DNA of 23,798 nt from Cephalothrix simula (lineage: Eukaryota; Nemertea; Palaeonemertea; Archinemertea; Cephalotrichidae). Positions 1 to 10,704 of this stretch are shown one piece after another. The notes beneath the pieces were generated by a model, which had not been told where the DNA came from, did not search any database, and saw only the letters and a list, made by a program, of their open reading frames with translations. Position 1 is the first letter of the stretch, and each line of letters begins with the position of its first letter. The position numbers and the translations under genes were made by a program. The DNA lies in NCBI GenBank assembly GCA_035591015.1, contig JAXIUW010182514.1:1-23798 (forward strand), given 5' to 3'.

Positions 1-830
1 TTAATAAACAAAAATTATGATCGATTTTATTTGTGACAGTTCAATTTGAAGAGTTTTAAAGTTGCAAGGCCGCTCATATTATATTGTTTTTACGAAGGGG
101 AGATCAACCGGAAAAGAATTTCAGAAATCGTATAAGTTGTTTCTGGCACTTGGATTTGAAAAAAAAGATTTCAAAATGTAAGACTATTGATTTGACATTT
201 TTGGCACTGGGAAAAGAAACACATATTAAACTTTTTACTGTGCATCAATTGGCATTATCATAAAAAGGTTAGTAATGTAATAAACAATTTTATTACTTTT
301 TACGAGTTTTTTTTAGCACGAGTTTTAACAAAATGGAGCTTTACTGAATTTTTAATTTTTCAATGTACATGTATCATTTTGTACTAAATGAACCCGATAT
401 CAAGATTTAATAATATTATGGCTAGTTCCAGGAATACTTGTCCTATATACTTCTATCAAAAATGAAGTATATGAGCTACACCTACAATTTACGAGGCTAA
501 GGCTTTTTTAGTTTTTGAGTGAGTCTTTTTTGTGTTTTGAGAACGGATATTATGTTGAAGTAGTAGGCTAAACCGAGTCATAAATAAAAGTTTGGAAATG
601 AACGGGCCAAAATGTAAGTGCATTAGTTTTTTAAAAATTGTGAATTACGCTCGATCCTCGATTAGGCATTCTTTGGATTTTTCGATTCATGGTTTTTTTT
701 ATGGTTACGTAAAGGAAAATCGTGATATGACAGGTTGCAAGTCCACATTGTTTGATAACGTTTTTCGTCGCAATAGTTTGTTCAAAAAATTCAAGGCGTC
801 ATACCTTGGGACCTACTCTAGTTTACGAGA
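1..830. other. Non-coding upstream DNA, nothing recognised
   Basis: AT-rich sequence with homopolymer A and T runs. I see no recognisable protein, RNA gene or repeat. A 92-codon open frame begins at 592 but has no motif, no family resemblance and runs straight into the GC-rich hairpin at 832, so I do not call it a gene. Confidence 0.6.
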
Positions 831-831
831 G

Positions 832-876
832 TCAATCAGCCCAGCGCCGCTATCGACGCGCTGGAGCTGATATTGA
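832..876. repeat. Imperfect GC-rich hairpin just upstream of a TATA box
   Basis: The left arm TCAAT-CAGC-CCAGCGC pairs with the right arm GCGCTGG-AGCTGATATTGA around a ten-base loop, with one short bulge and one mismatch. It ends ten bases before the TATA-like box at 886. A second small hairpin (CCGCTT, three-base loop, AAGCGG) contains that box itself. The GC content here is clearly above the surroundings. It could be a structured promoter element; it is too short to be a convincing pre-miRNA. Confidence 0.5.
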
Positions 877-885
877 GGAGCCGCT

Positions 886-917
886 TATAAAGCGGTAGCG
901 ACGATGGCCTGTCATTC
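886..917 (+). promoter_or_regulatory. Candidate core promoter A (TATA box plus initiator)
   Basis: TATAAA sits at 886-891 and TCATTC at 912-917. TCATTC fits the animal initiator consensus TCA(G/T)T(C/T), and its A (914) is 28 bases from the first T of the TATA box, which is the standard spacing. The region around it is locally GC-richer than the window. These short motifs occur by chance in AT-rich DNA, so the spacing and the good splice donor at 1353 downstream are what make it worth calling. It would most simply drive a distal 5' UTR exon of the zinc-finger gene. Confidence 0.35.
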
Positions 918-1352
918 ATTACAGTACTTGGGACCATGCAAAGGTTATTAAAATGTTAACAATTAATAAAACAGTTGTTGCAGAGCTCACATTAAAGTAA
1001 CCTTCACTGGCGACGACGTGCGAGTGCGACAACAACGTGATATCAGAGCAGAGCACTATAACATTTTCATGGGTGAAACTCAATTTCAAAGCATGATATT
1101 GCAAAGCTTCAGCGCTCTGATATCTCATATCGCATGGCGTCGCCGGCGAAGTTAATTCTATTTGGGCCTTTGATAAAATGTGTCAGTGACAAATTAAAAA
1201 AAAATCGGACTAGAGTGTACTATTGCTTATTGCCATTCGCAGAAAACGAGATGGCTTTGACAAAAATGGACATAATACTTCGAGCCTCTGGTAGGACTGT
1301 CAGTTGCAGAAGAATAAACTCAGAGGCAATGAAACAAAATGAAACTAACCAT
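914..1352 (+). other. Candidate 5' non-coding exon A1
   Basis: This would run from the initiator at 914 to the splice donor CAT|GTGAGT (GT at 1353-1354). A weaker alternative donor CTG|GTAGGA lies at 1291. It contains several ATGs. The longest frame starts at 1134 and would, if spliced to the micro-exon at 1614, end after two more codons, giving a 75-codon upstream ORF without any recognisable domain. I infer this exon only from signals; no transcript evidence is available here. Confidence 0.3.
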
Positions 1353-1613
1353 GTGAGTCTTTTTTTATATTAATGGCATCAGTTGCAGCAGACCTCTGGC
1401 CCCAGGCCTCTGGCAGAGTCAGGTGGCATTGTGGCACACGCAGACAGATATTTTTTGTCATCAAACCACATTAATGACTTTTTACATTTACTTCAGTTTG
1501 AAAAGGATTAAGTTGTGTAATTCAAATTGACAATTTAAAATAGGGGTTTCGTTAGAAAGATTGATTGATCAATTTAAAATCAAGAAACTGACAGTTTTTT
1601 CTTTATTTTCCAG

Positions 1614-1652
1614 GGTGTTTAGACGATTGTGTGCTCAACAAAATAAGCCCTG
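1614..1652 (+). other. Candidate 39-nt micro-exon with strong flanking splice sites
   Basis: A textbook 3' splice site (branch-like CTGAC, then a pyrimidine tract ending TTTTCCAG at 1613) is followed 39 bases later by the donor CTG|GTAAGC (GT at 1653-1654). Of the three frames, one stops at once (GGT GTT TAG) and two are open. It is compatible with a short 5' UTR exon lying between exon A1 and the main coding exon; the intron to exon A1 would be 261 bp. Confidence 0.4.
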
Positions 1653-4545
1653 GTAAGCTATTTTTTACTTTATTTAGTTTAAATTAAAATTTTAGTTTAA
1701 ATTAGAAACTTTCTTAGAATTGTCAACTTTTGGAGGATGACTAAACGTTGATGAATGTTTATTTAAAACAAATTTGATGGCGTAGATATGCGGTTAAACT
1801 TCACAAAATGCAATGGACAGTTATTATAGGTTATTAAAGGTTAAAGTACATCTATGGGTTCATTGTTTAACAAATTAAGTTTATTACTTTATATAATTAA
1901 CAATTATAATTACTTAGATTATTCAGCCAAAATTATGCTCTCATAATTCTCCTGAAATTACGTTAACATCCACTTATCTACATGATTTTGAAATGCGCCC
2001 TCATTTTTGATGAAAGATTGTTTATTTTAGATTATAATTAAGATTCAGAGGCTTAATGGTTCCATAATGCCTTGATCTGGAACTTTTTCCGTAGCAACAT
2101 GGTACATGTAGGCCGGAAGGACATCATACATGCGTGCATTTGTCCTTATTCAGCTTTATAATTGATCACATTAGAAATGTACATCTAAATAGGATTTAGA
2201 ATGACAATTCAACTCAGTTAGAAGAAATAATCTGTAAACTTATTTACTATTATTTTGTTTATTCTTCAATGATAATTGCAGCCTTAATTGTTAGGCCATT
2301 CTAGCAATGTTTTTAAATATTTAATAAGACTGAGACAATTCAGAATACCGTTAAATTTAAGGCTTAATTATCTCTATTACTTAGTTGACAATAGATTACT
2401 TTAGACAGTTGCTCTCTGAAATCAACCAAGCTTTAAAATTTCTGTTATCCTTTTGTAATAATCTGATGTGGGAAAATTTGTCATACTTAGTTATCTATTA
2501 TTTAAACCTTCAATTTGGATGAATAAGTTTGATTCAAATGCAATTTGTCCTAAATTCATTTGCAAAAGGCAGATAGATCTTTCAAACTCTTCCTTGATGG
2601 ATAGAATTATCTTCCACAGCAAAAATTTCTTGTAATTATTTATTTATTCTTGCATAACCGAAGCTTAGCAAAAAACGGAAAATTTCTTTGGTAAATCTCA
2701 GACCAGGAGCAATTATGCTGATGCATCTTACGTCAGTGCATTATATTGATTTTCTTAGAAACTGAGAATGAATTTTTTCTTACACTGACCCGTGCAAGTT
2801 TAATCGCCTTTATCACGATATTGAAATGCCACAAAAGATTTTTTCATCTAAATCGTCTCGTATCGCCTTAAGCAATATTCGATTCCATAAAAATTGAAGA
2901 GCTGAAAAAGTCCAGTTTTAGCTGAATATTACCAATGGTCTTGGGTTGCCATAGTGACAAACGCTGCCTCTGAAGATGCCCATGTAAAATAAAAAAGATG
3001 AATCCAATGTCCACTCAAGAAGATTTTAAATTATAGATTTTTTGAATCATGGCTTATAACATTTTTATCGAGAAAAAACCATCGGAAATAAACCATAAGA
3101 TATACAAGTTTATGTTGATAAATGATAACAGAACTCATGGCAATACAGCTGGATTTCAATCTGAGCTGAAAATCCACCTTTTTCCAGCTTTGGCTGCTGC
3201 ATGCATATACATGTATATAGCAACTTTGATTACTTTGAAGTTCTGAAATATTTCTTGTAAAATTGTTTAAGTTTATCGATATGTTTTTAAGATTTAATGG
3301 CGTAGTTTTCCAATTTTACGCTAATAATTCATGCTTTTTACCTGTTATCATTAATTTCAAGGCTGTTCGTGGATGTTTTGTTGTGAGTTCAGTTGAACGA
3401 TGTAGGGAGTTTCCTAGGACATTTGGTAATTTTTAAACCATTTATAGATTAAGTTTTAACTGTTTAACTCAATTCAACTTAAATTTGTTTTCATCGACTT
3501 CTTTTTTGACCGTTGCATGGTACACGATTAGTGTAGCAATATTTTAGTTTGTTTAACTGAACTGCCATTTTGATGCTAGAAGCATGATAAATTTTTCTCT
3601 GAAGTTGATACTTTTATAAACATCTCTCTCTAACTCATTACATGTAGTTTGCTAGAAATTTAAAATTTTAAGATTGTCTATGAAGACTGCAGCTATTCAT
3701 TGCAACGAAACTCTGTTCACTTTGAAACTGCAAAAGCAACATGGCTCAATGGCAGGCTTAAACTTTTCCCACCATATTTCCTTGGTGTATTTTGATCTAA
3801 ATTCCTATCAACATCCGCAACCACTTTTCTCTTCAAAGAGGTTGATCAAAATCTCAAAAGTATATTTTCGTTTAAAACATTTTTCAATGAATAATCGACG
3901 ATTTGCATGGAGTCATGAGTATCGAATAATCCCAGGTTATCGGCTATTTGTACTCGATTTATCCAAAATAATCAGGAAGCAACTTAGGTCAGTTAAACTG
4001 CATTTAAAGTGGCTCTTGAAATAGTGAGTTCCGATCGAATTTATAGGGCTTTATTCTTTATGATTGTATTGTCTTATCAAAGGCAATTCAGTTATATGTT
4101 CAAATTTATACGTGGGAAAATAAAGTTCATCTAAGTTCATGAATATTACATTCTTTTCTGATGTTTTCTTGAAAATTATAAAACGGAAATTTTAAATATC
4201 GTCCACAATCGATATACTGCAAAAATATCCGGCTATACTTTCCGTTAAAATTTGTTTCAGAGCAATCAAATATTTTTTTATCTTTTTATTACATTAATCA
4301 CTACGGCGCTTCAGCTGCCAGGAGAGTGCCAAACTATAAAACAAGTTTTTTTATTAAAAGATAAAATTCAAAAAAAGCAGACGATATTCGAAATCGAGGC
4401 TAACATACGGTGAGTGATCGTGAGTCGTTTACAACTGAGAGGGCGTAATGGTTGCTGATAAGATATGATAATACTTATTTCCATCTACTTTGAGTTCTGC
4501 TTTATCATTGCAACTTTTTTGGAAATCAAAATATTTGAAACATCA
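1653..4545. other. AT-rich probable intron, no feature recognised
   Basis: I see no protein-like reading frame, RNA gene or clear repeat. The open frames at 3049-3246 and 3674-4024 are short, have no domain signature and contain ordinary intronic base composition. If the splicing model is right, this is the first part of a 13.8-kb intron. Confidence 0.55.
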
Positions 4546-4553
4546 GATTGTAA

Positions 4554-5508
4554 CCGGTTTTAGTAAAGTATGGAAACAGAAAACATGGAAACAGGAAAAC
4601 ATGGAAACAAAAAAGTAACTTCTCCCCAAAAACTATGCGCAAATAATAGGGAAGTTGCGCACAAGGTATACTTAAGGGAAAGGTGGATATCAATTGATAA
4701 ATACACGACCTTTTGGTCAGAAAAGGACGTAGGGGTATCATTTTCTGTAGACTAGGCTGTGAGATCATGTTACCTTAGGCCATGAAATCCAAGTTTTACA
4801 GATTATTTACAATAATTGGCTTCTAGACAGCATTGGGTTGTCGTATTTGGTATGTAGTTTACCCCTAGTCCCCTACACGACCCTAAGGCAATATTCGGTA
4901 GGTCATATATTCGACCATCTTCGTGAACTGAAGGTCAAAGCCATGATAAGGCTATGTACGCATTATTTGCAATAAATTGGCTTCAAATCAACGAGAAAGC
5001 ATCATATTCTGTATAAGGTCACAAAGTCGACCCACCAAGTGACCTGAAGCGACCATAAAAATACATATTATTTGCACTGAATTGAAATCATTTAATTGAC
5101 ATTATTGCTAGTATTGTTGCGAATGATGCGTATATGACCGCCATCTTGGATTTGACCTTCAGGTACTGGCCTAGAGAGATTACTATATACACAATAACGC
5201 CCCAGCATTGATAACCGATTTATAGCAAATAATGTGAAAAAGTCTTATAGTTTTAACCTTATGATTACGTTTTTTCAAAAAATGATGCCACTATGTATTT
5301 CCTGACCATCCCGTCCGTCATTCCTTTATCAAACAATTATATAAAGCTTCCACCAAAAATATGCGCAAAATGCTACCTTGGGAGTGCGCAAAATGCTACC
5401 TTGGGAGTGCGCAAAATTTCTAGTTGCGCATATAATCAATGAGATAGTGTAGGAGAAGTCAGTTTTCTTGTTTCCATGTTTTCTGTTTCCGTACTTTACT
5501 AAAACCGG
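4554..5508. mobile_element. 955-bp non-autonomous DNA transposon (MITE-like) with TIRs and TSD
   Basis: The ends are inverted repeats of about 47 bp with two mismatches: 4554-4600, starting CCGGTTTTAGTAAAGTA, and 5462-5508 on the other strand. The element is flanked on both sides by ATTGTAA (4547-4553 and 5509-5515); counting the shared G before each copy, the duplication can be read as 8 bp, GATTGTAA. An exact flanking duplication next to matching termini shows insertion by a cut-and-paste element. An 8-bp duplication would suit the hAT or P superfamilies, but I do not recognise the terminal sequence. The TIR holds short repeats of TGGAAACA. The interior has no transposase frame, so it is non-autonomous. 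It also contains GCGCA-rich repeats near the right end and diverged copies of a motif around TTATTTGCAATAA at about 4803, 4962 and 5070. Confidence 0.88.
5362..5417. repeat. 23-bp tandem repeat, about 2.4 copies, inside the transposon
   Basis: Two identical 23-base units (5362-5384 and 5385-5407), each beginning TGCGCAAAAT and ending CTTGGGAG, are followed by a partial third copy, TGCGCAAAAT. Identity of the two full copies suggests recent slippage or that the unit is a functional subterminal repeat of the element. Related GCGCA motifs occur near the left end at about 4636 and 4657. Confidence 0.85.
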
Positions 5509-5818
5509 ATTGTAAAGTCAATTTATTCTTTATCAACAGATCAAATGTAATCGACTAAGTTTACCAAGTTTATGATAGGGATCACTAGGTCGTAATGTTT
5601 ATGACTTTCCAGAAATCTTAAAAAAGATCTTAAAATTTTAATTGATTTTCTTAAAGCTAATAAAACTATTTTTAATGCACTGAATAACCCTGAAAATGTT
5701 GCTTAGTTTAGACCATACTTGCCATGATTACTTTTTACGAACTTTTTTAAAGAAACCAGCAGTAGATGAAGTTTCTGCGGGGCCACCTACTCTTAGGGTG
5801 GGTCTGCGGTTTAGTTAC

Positions 5819-6540
5819 GTACATAAGAGGTGCCCCACTCCCAAGGACGTTTGCAGTATTGTCATATTCCCCGCCCTGGGGGGAGCGGATTTTCTAAATG
5901 TGAAGTAACGTGTATGAAAATTGATAAAAACAAATATTGATTATAAAAATTTGAACCTACCAAAACTACATGTAAATAGTAAAACGAAAGATAATTATCA
6001 CCCAGCCCTACGTACTGTCGAAAGACATGACATAAAAGGAATGGAATATAAATAGTATGTAGTAAGGAACAGACAAAATATTTAAAGAATAAGTTATATT
6101 CAGGCCTATAGTCATTGTTTAATAATTATTATGATGTAAGATTATGGAAATCGAGGTTATTGAAATTGAAACTCGATTGAAAATTGAAATTATTGCGCTA
6201 TATTCTTGCTGAGAGCTTCTTTCCGAGGCTTTTGATTTGATGGCATGCATGCATTTTTGTATAGACGCAAAATGTGTTTCATAGGTATATACCAGTAAAG
6301 GTATACTAGTATTTTTTCACTTCCTCATACTAATTGTGCTGCATAATTATCAGCTGTAATAGCAAACTAATTAAAGTCTCTGCAAATAATAAATTTGGAA
6401 CTTTTGCCCCACCCCCGGGGACAGCAGAAGAACCTCCACCCCATTGATGGGGACTTAACGGAGCTTATTGTATTTCGTATTGCTATGCCCCAGGCATCAC
6501 CCTCAGCACCGACCAGCACCCCCGTGGGGCATTTAAGTAC
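5819..6540. repeat. Possible old inverted-repeat element bounded by TGCCCCAC motifs
   Basis: GTACATAAGAGGTGCCCCAC at 5819-5838 resembles the reverse complement of GTGGGGCATTTAAGTAC at 6524-6540, allowing a small gap. A nearer partner, TGCCCCAC at 6405-6412, can pair with the same right-hand motif. These GC-rich patches are out of character for the region and look like decayed mobile DNA. I see no target-site duplication, so the boundaries are guesses. Confidence 0.25.
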
Positions 6541-7007
6541 CAGTACATTATTCTTCATATACCTACCAGTCGTTTTCACTTGGATTTATTTCAAATTAGT
6601 TTTTGTCAGAACTGGCACCAGTTGGAGGGTTAAAAAAACCTACATCTATTTTAGGCCTTTATCATTAGAAATGTATATTCCATAAGCAATAAAAATAACT
6701 ATTTCGTCCAAATTTTAGGTCCAATTGTGTACATTGATTAAAATATCTCTGGCTTAACTTGAATAACATTAAATTTTAATCTTTTCATAACGACCCCCTC
6801 ACCCAAGTTACAATTACTTTTGTCGGGTACGAGCCTGAAGTATGCAAGGAACATTGATATATTGCACCTATATATCCCATGTTGTATGCTCATGAACAAG
6901 ATGTAATTCTACTTTGAACTTCTTAATTAGAGGGAAAGTTGATTTTAGACAGTTGAACTTATGTTTTTCAAGAAGTTTCAAGAAGTTTACCAATATTTGG
7001 AATGCAA

Positions 7008-7015
7008 TGACGTCA
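7008..7015. promoter_or_regulatory. CRE palindrome TGACGTCA
   Basis: Perfect full cAMP-response element, the site bound by CREB/ATF bZIP dimers. It lies in the presumed intron. Function is unproven, but it is one of three perfect copies between 7 and 13.1 kb. Confidence 0.35.
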
Positions 7016-8689
7016 TAAAATATGTGACCAAAATTTTCAGAAAATTTAAACATGAACGGCATATTATATCGAATTTTTCTAAAACATAGAGTTATCTTAT
7101 CTATTGCTCTGTAGGAATGGTCAAGAACTAAATCAATAGCGGAGTAACTTACACTTATCAATATTTTCTTTCCGTCGCAAAACTACTAGATCGTACGTAT
7201 TAACCTTATAGTTTCAAAATTAGCCTCATCATCTAAAATATTATGAATTTATACAGCTGAGGCCGGCAAATTAAATTCTTACAACCTCAAACTTTCTCCC
7301 ACAAAGTTTATATTACCACACGAATTTGGATAGAAAAATACATTATATTTATGTAGAAAAATTGCTCATCAATTCTTGAGTTTTTCTTTGAGGCTTCACT
7401 TACAAATTGTACCAAATTGCACTATGTTGTAGGTACTTTACCTCTGTGATAAACTTTGATCATTCATGATGATACATTTCAATTGTTTTGTTAAGCTGAT
7501 TCAACTATTTTGAATGATATTTTTTCACTAAATGCATAGAGTTAAGTTATTTTTCTCCGAAATAATTAACATACACAGATGTATATTATTAGAATCTATA
7601 CTTGTTTCATGTATTCATAAGAATATAATGACTTACACCGTGGTATCAAAATCTTGACCACTTATTGTTTATCATTCAAAATTTACAAGGAAAATACGTA
7701 ATTACGAACTATTTTGACGCGTAACCCGATGTGGTAAATCGACATTCTCAGCCAGCGGCCAGATGGCACAGATCGTAACACTCTCCCACAGATTAAATAA
7801 ACTCGAGAAGATTGGAAAATGTGAAGAAAAATCTCATTACTTATAAAATCAAAAAATTGAAATTAAAAACTAACCCCAGATCAGTTTAAACTTCCAAATT
7901 GATAAGTCAAAATTTGTATTGACCCAAAACTCCCTGATGTCGTATGCCATTTGTGGTCATAAATTGGAAAATTAAAATCGATTTTAGACTTAATTTTCAT
8001 CTTTGAAATCGAGAACTGTAAGAAAACGCTATTTAACAATTTACATTTTCAATGTTTCGAAATGAATAATGAAGGCACAAAATCAATTTTCATCTAGAAC
8101 CAGTCATCCGTTACCAATTAAGGCACTTGAATGCCTACAAAATGAAAAATCTAAATTTGATTTTACTTTGATTAGAGTCGCGGTGACTTTAAGCCTCAAG
8201 GAGCTTTCAGATTCTATTTTTCAAAAAAAATTGGTAAAATTACGATAAAATTGATTTTTTGACTTTTCAATTTGGAGTATTTGAAAAGCGTAAATAAGTC
8301 TTGCTGATACCCAATCAAAACTCACAGCACGTGGGATTTGAAGATGTAACGAAGTTTTGAAGTACAACTAGAAAATTTAGTCCACAGTGAAATAATTTTC
8401 TTATCAAGTTAGCAAGAAGCTCAATTAAATTTTAAAATTGAATTTTTTCACCTAAAAGTGATCAAGAAATGATCCAAAACTCAACTTATCACAAAACATA
8501 GTGACCATAGTTGCTCAATGCTCATCAATCTAAGTCATTATATTATTTTATTCGATTTTCATCTCTGATCCTGCATCTCTATAATAATATCAACAGCCCA
8601 TCATATTACAGTGATTATCAGAACCATGAGTTTGGCTCGCCTATTACAATGTAGTTTTAGAAACATCATATCGTGTATTTATAGATTAA

Positions 8690-8770
8690 ACGAGTGTAAT
8701 GAATCTAATAATAAGTGTAATAATGAGTGTAAAAATGAGTGTAATAATGAGTGTAATAAATGAGTGTAAT
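8690..8770. repeat. 12-bp minisatellite, unit like TGAGTGTAATAA
   Basis: About six copies of a GAGTGTAAT-containing unit follow one another, mostly at 12-base steps, with small substitutions (AAGTGTAAT, GAGTGTAAA) and one 13-base step near the end. The pattern is typical of slippage and likely to vary in length between individuals. Confidence 0.85.
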
Positions 8771-9511
8771 TGTACTATGGTTATCTATCTGATTATTTAA
8801 CCAGCGTAAAACCGATAAAGATCTTGAAAACCAAGGCAGCATGTGTTTCTTGCAGATCTAAAAATAGAGCCAGAGTACAACGATATATCATAAGGAAATG
8901 CCAATATAATTTCATCTCTGATTTAAATCTGAAGTCATTCCAACTAAAGGATGATTGTTGGCCTAAATTTCAAAGATTTTAAAGCAAAAACTAAGGTTTA
9001 TTAGATGTTTAATTTACTTTTTCTTAAATCTAATAGAGGACTGGTCACGTTTTCAAATCTCCAACAAGGGTTCAATACTTGCAGTCTAATTTGATTTCAT
9101 CAAATTCAATTCAGACTTGGACAGATCGTAATTTAGTTAAATTTCAAAGCTGGCTCAAGCTAAGAATTTCATTTCTGATCTTCAATGATTTTATCAAACT
9201 GGTCTTAGCAATTTCAACTGATGATATGGATTCTGGAATGGTATCATCATAGTTAATTTTAAAGTGGTTTATGATTGGTTTATGTGGCGTTCGAAATGAA
9301 GAAATTTACACCTGTAATATACGATTGAGAAAGTGGAAATTGAAATATTTCCTGATAATTGAGCTTTTAATGAACATTTCATCTCATATGTGGATTCATT
9401 TAAAAAGTGATGCATCATACTTAGTGTCCTTATATCTTCATCCAAAAAGCCTTTCCATCTGATTCCCATTCCTCTCTGAATTATGGCTGCTCATGTATGT
9501 CGCAACTCGCA
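8771..9511. other. AT-rich probable intron, no feature recognised
   Basis: Short open frames on both strands (8770-8982, 9269-9469) overlap one another and have no domain signature. I see no RNA gene or repeat. Confidence 0.5.
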
Positions 9512-9739
9512 GTACCACGATGAAAAAAAATCCAAGCTTTTTTGACAGCATGGATAGCCTGGGTTTTCGTCGAGGAAAGCCTGGATAGGCCTAGGCCAGA
9601 CTAATCCAGGCTTTTCCCGGCTTAGCTTTCCTGGTAAAGCCTGTCCGAGATTAGAAATCCATCCCAATTTTACCACCGGGAAAACCCAGCTTTACCCTGG
9701 TTCAACCCGGGTAATCCAGCTTTTATTTCATCGTGGTAC
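9512..9739. mobile_element. 228-bp foldback / MITE-like element
   Basis: GTACCACGATGAAA at 9512-9525 is matched exactly in reverse complement at 9726-9739. Inside, GC-rich inverted pairs continue the foldback: AAAGCCTGGAT at 9576-9586 pairs with ATCCAGGCTTT at 9604-9614, and GCCTGGGTTTTC-like and CAGCTTTACCCTGG-like segments pair across the middle. The element is much GC-richer than its surroundings. If the outer TA is the duplicated target, the TIR becomes CCACGATGAAA and a Tc1/mariner-type origin is possible; the duplication is ambiguous. No coding capacity. Confidence 0.75.
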
Positions 9740-10680
9740 CGCTGGAAATCTAAATATGGACACTAAAATCACTGAAGTAAAATATGGCCATCGATTTAAT
9801 ATCTTTTAAATCTAATTAATTTAAATATAATTTAAATTATTAGCTGCTTCATTTGAAAAAATTCTGAGGTATATCTAAGGCACCCATCGGATAATTTGTT
9901 ACCAGATTTAGCTGGCTTTTAAAGGTTACAAGAGAGGGTAAGAGAGATGATACTATTATTAGATGATAAATCACGGATGATTAAGCTCTTAATTAATAAG
10001 ACATAGAACTGAAACCAATCACGTGATTTCAGTGAAACAAAATCGAAGAATCCAATCTTATGTTATAATTATGTTAAGATACAATGAGTTAATTAAGACT
10101 CTTTTGGTTAGAAGACATCAAACGAGGACTATTGTCTTCTATTGAATAGTAAGACTTCATTATAGCCTAACTTATCTATCCTACTTATTTGTTTGTCCCT
10201 CTTATTCAGTTGAAAATCTCATTAGATGCTAGCAACAGAATTCATCAATATTCTGTTTCGACCAACAAACACACCGATTTTATCGATAAAATATTTACCA
10301 ATGCCCAAGACAATGCGTTCATAATCAGGGGTTGAGGTTTTCTCGATTCAACTTTCCAATATCCCCATATCTTTCGATTCTCACCGAACGAAAGATGTGT
10401 GACGTCACAGAATTTGCATAAGACAACAATTAGACAAGAGACTTGTCATAGATCCATCTTTACTAATTATCCTATATTGAACAAGATTCATATCCGACAC
10501 GCGGACTGTTATTATGAAATTACATCATGTGAAAATTTGAACTTTTCAAAGATACTACCTCCCGGGCAAAGAAATGTTGTTTAACTGTTGTCAGCCTGAA
10601 GTCTAATGATATCATGTCGCGTGTCATTTACAGATATCATAAACCCTGATTTCAGGTTTAAGGATTTTAGTTTATTCTAT
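9740..10680. other. AT-rich DNA upstream of candidate promoter B
   Basis: No gene is visible. A perfect CRE lies at 10400-10407 and a small inverted repeat (AAACC-CTGA, TT, TCA-GGTTT) around 10640. The 61-codon frame at 10399 has no recognisable content. Confidence 0.45.
10398..10409. promoter_or_regulatory. Extended CRE palindrome TGTGACGTCACA
   Basis: A 12-base perfect palindrome containing the full CREB/ATF site TGACGTCA at 10400-10407. It lies about 300 bases upstream of the candidate initiator at 10701, a normal distance for a proximal control element, which makes it the most plausible of the three CREs. Confidence 0.45.
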
Positions 10681-10698
10681 TGTATCGACTCGTGCGTG

Positions 10699-10704
10699 TC
10701 AGTC
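10699..10704 (+). promoter_or_regulatory. Candidate core promoter B (initiator TCAGTC)
   Basis: TCAGTC matches the initiator consensus exactly, with the putative start at A 10701. Only a weak TATA-like TTTATTCT lies about 30 bases upstream. The 60 bases that follow are distinctly GC-richer than the flanks and lead to an open 5' UTR-like stretch ending at a good donor (11011). Inferred from motif and context only. Confidence 0.3.

Larger units (their letters stand above)
5516..8689. other. Probable intron, mostly featureless, with two GC-rich islands
   Basis: Apart from GC-rich patches at about 5755-5910 and 6405-6540 and one CRE palindrome at 7008, this stretch is AT-rich and unremarkable. 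Open frames at 5696-5908, 6367-6685 and 6868-7161 coincide with the GC-rich patches or random AT-rich DNA and have no domain signature. Confidence 0.5.

Noticed and set aside
592-870. 92-codon open frame upstream of candidate promoter A
   Set aside because: No domain, no coding-like composition, ends in the GC-rich hairpin; no splice or promoter context of its own.
1134-1373. 79-codon frame beginning MASPAK
   Set aside because: No recognisable motif; a strong splice donor at 1353 lies inside it. Better explained as an upstream ORF within a 5' UTR exon.
4526-4768. Overlapping frames on both strands at the left transposon end
   Set aside because: They are translations of the terminal inverted repeat and its GGAAACA repeats, not a transposase.
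6367-6685. Frames of 70 and 96 codons over the GC-rich patch
   Set aside because: Open only because GC-rich DNA lacks stops; both strands are open and neither matches a family.
8690-8770. Possible CRISPR-like array
   Set aside because: Units are 12 bases with no spacers; an ordinary minisatellite in a eukaryotic genome.
9690-9720. TTCAACCCGGGT resembling a tRNA T-arm
   Set aside because: No matching acceptor, D-arm or anticodon arm; it is part of the foldback element.
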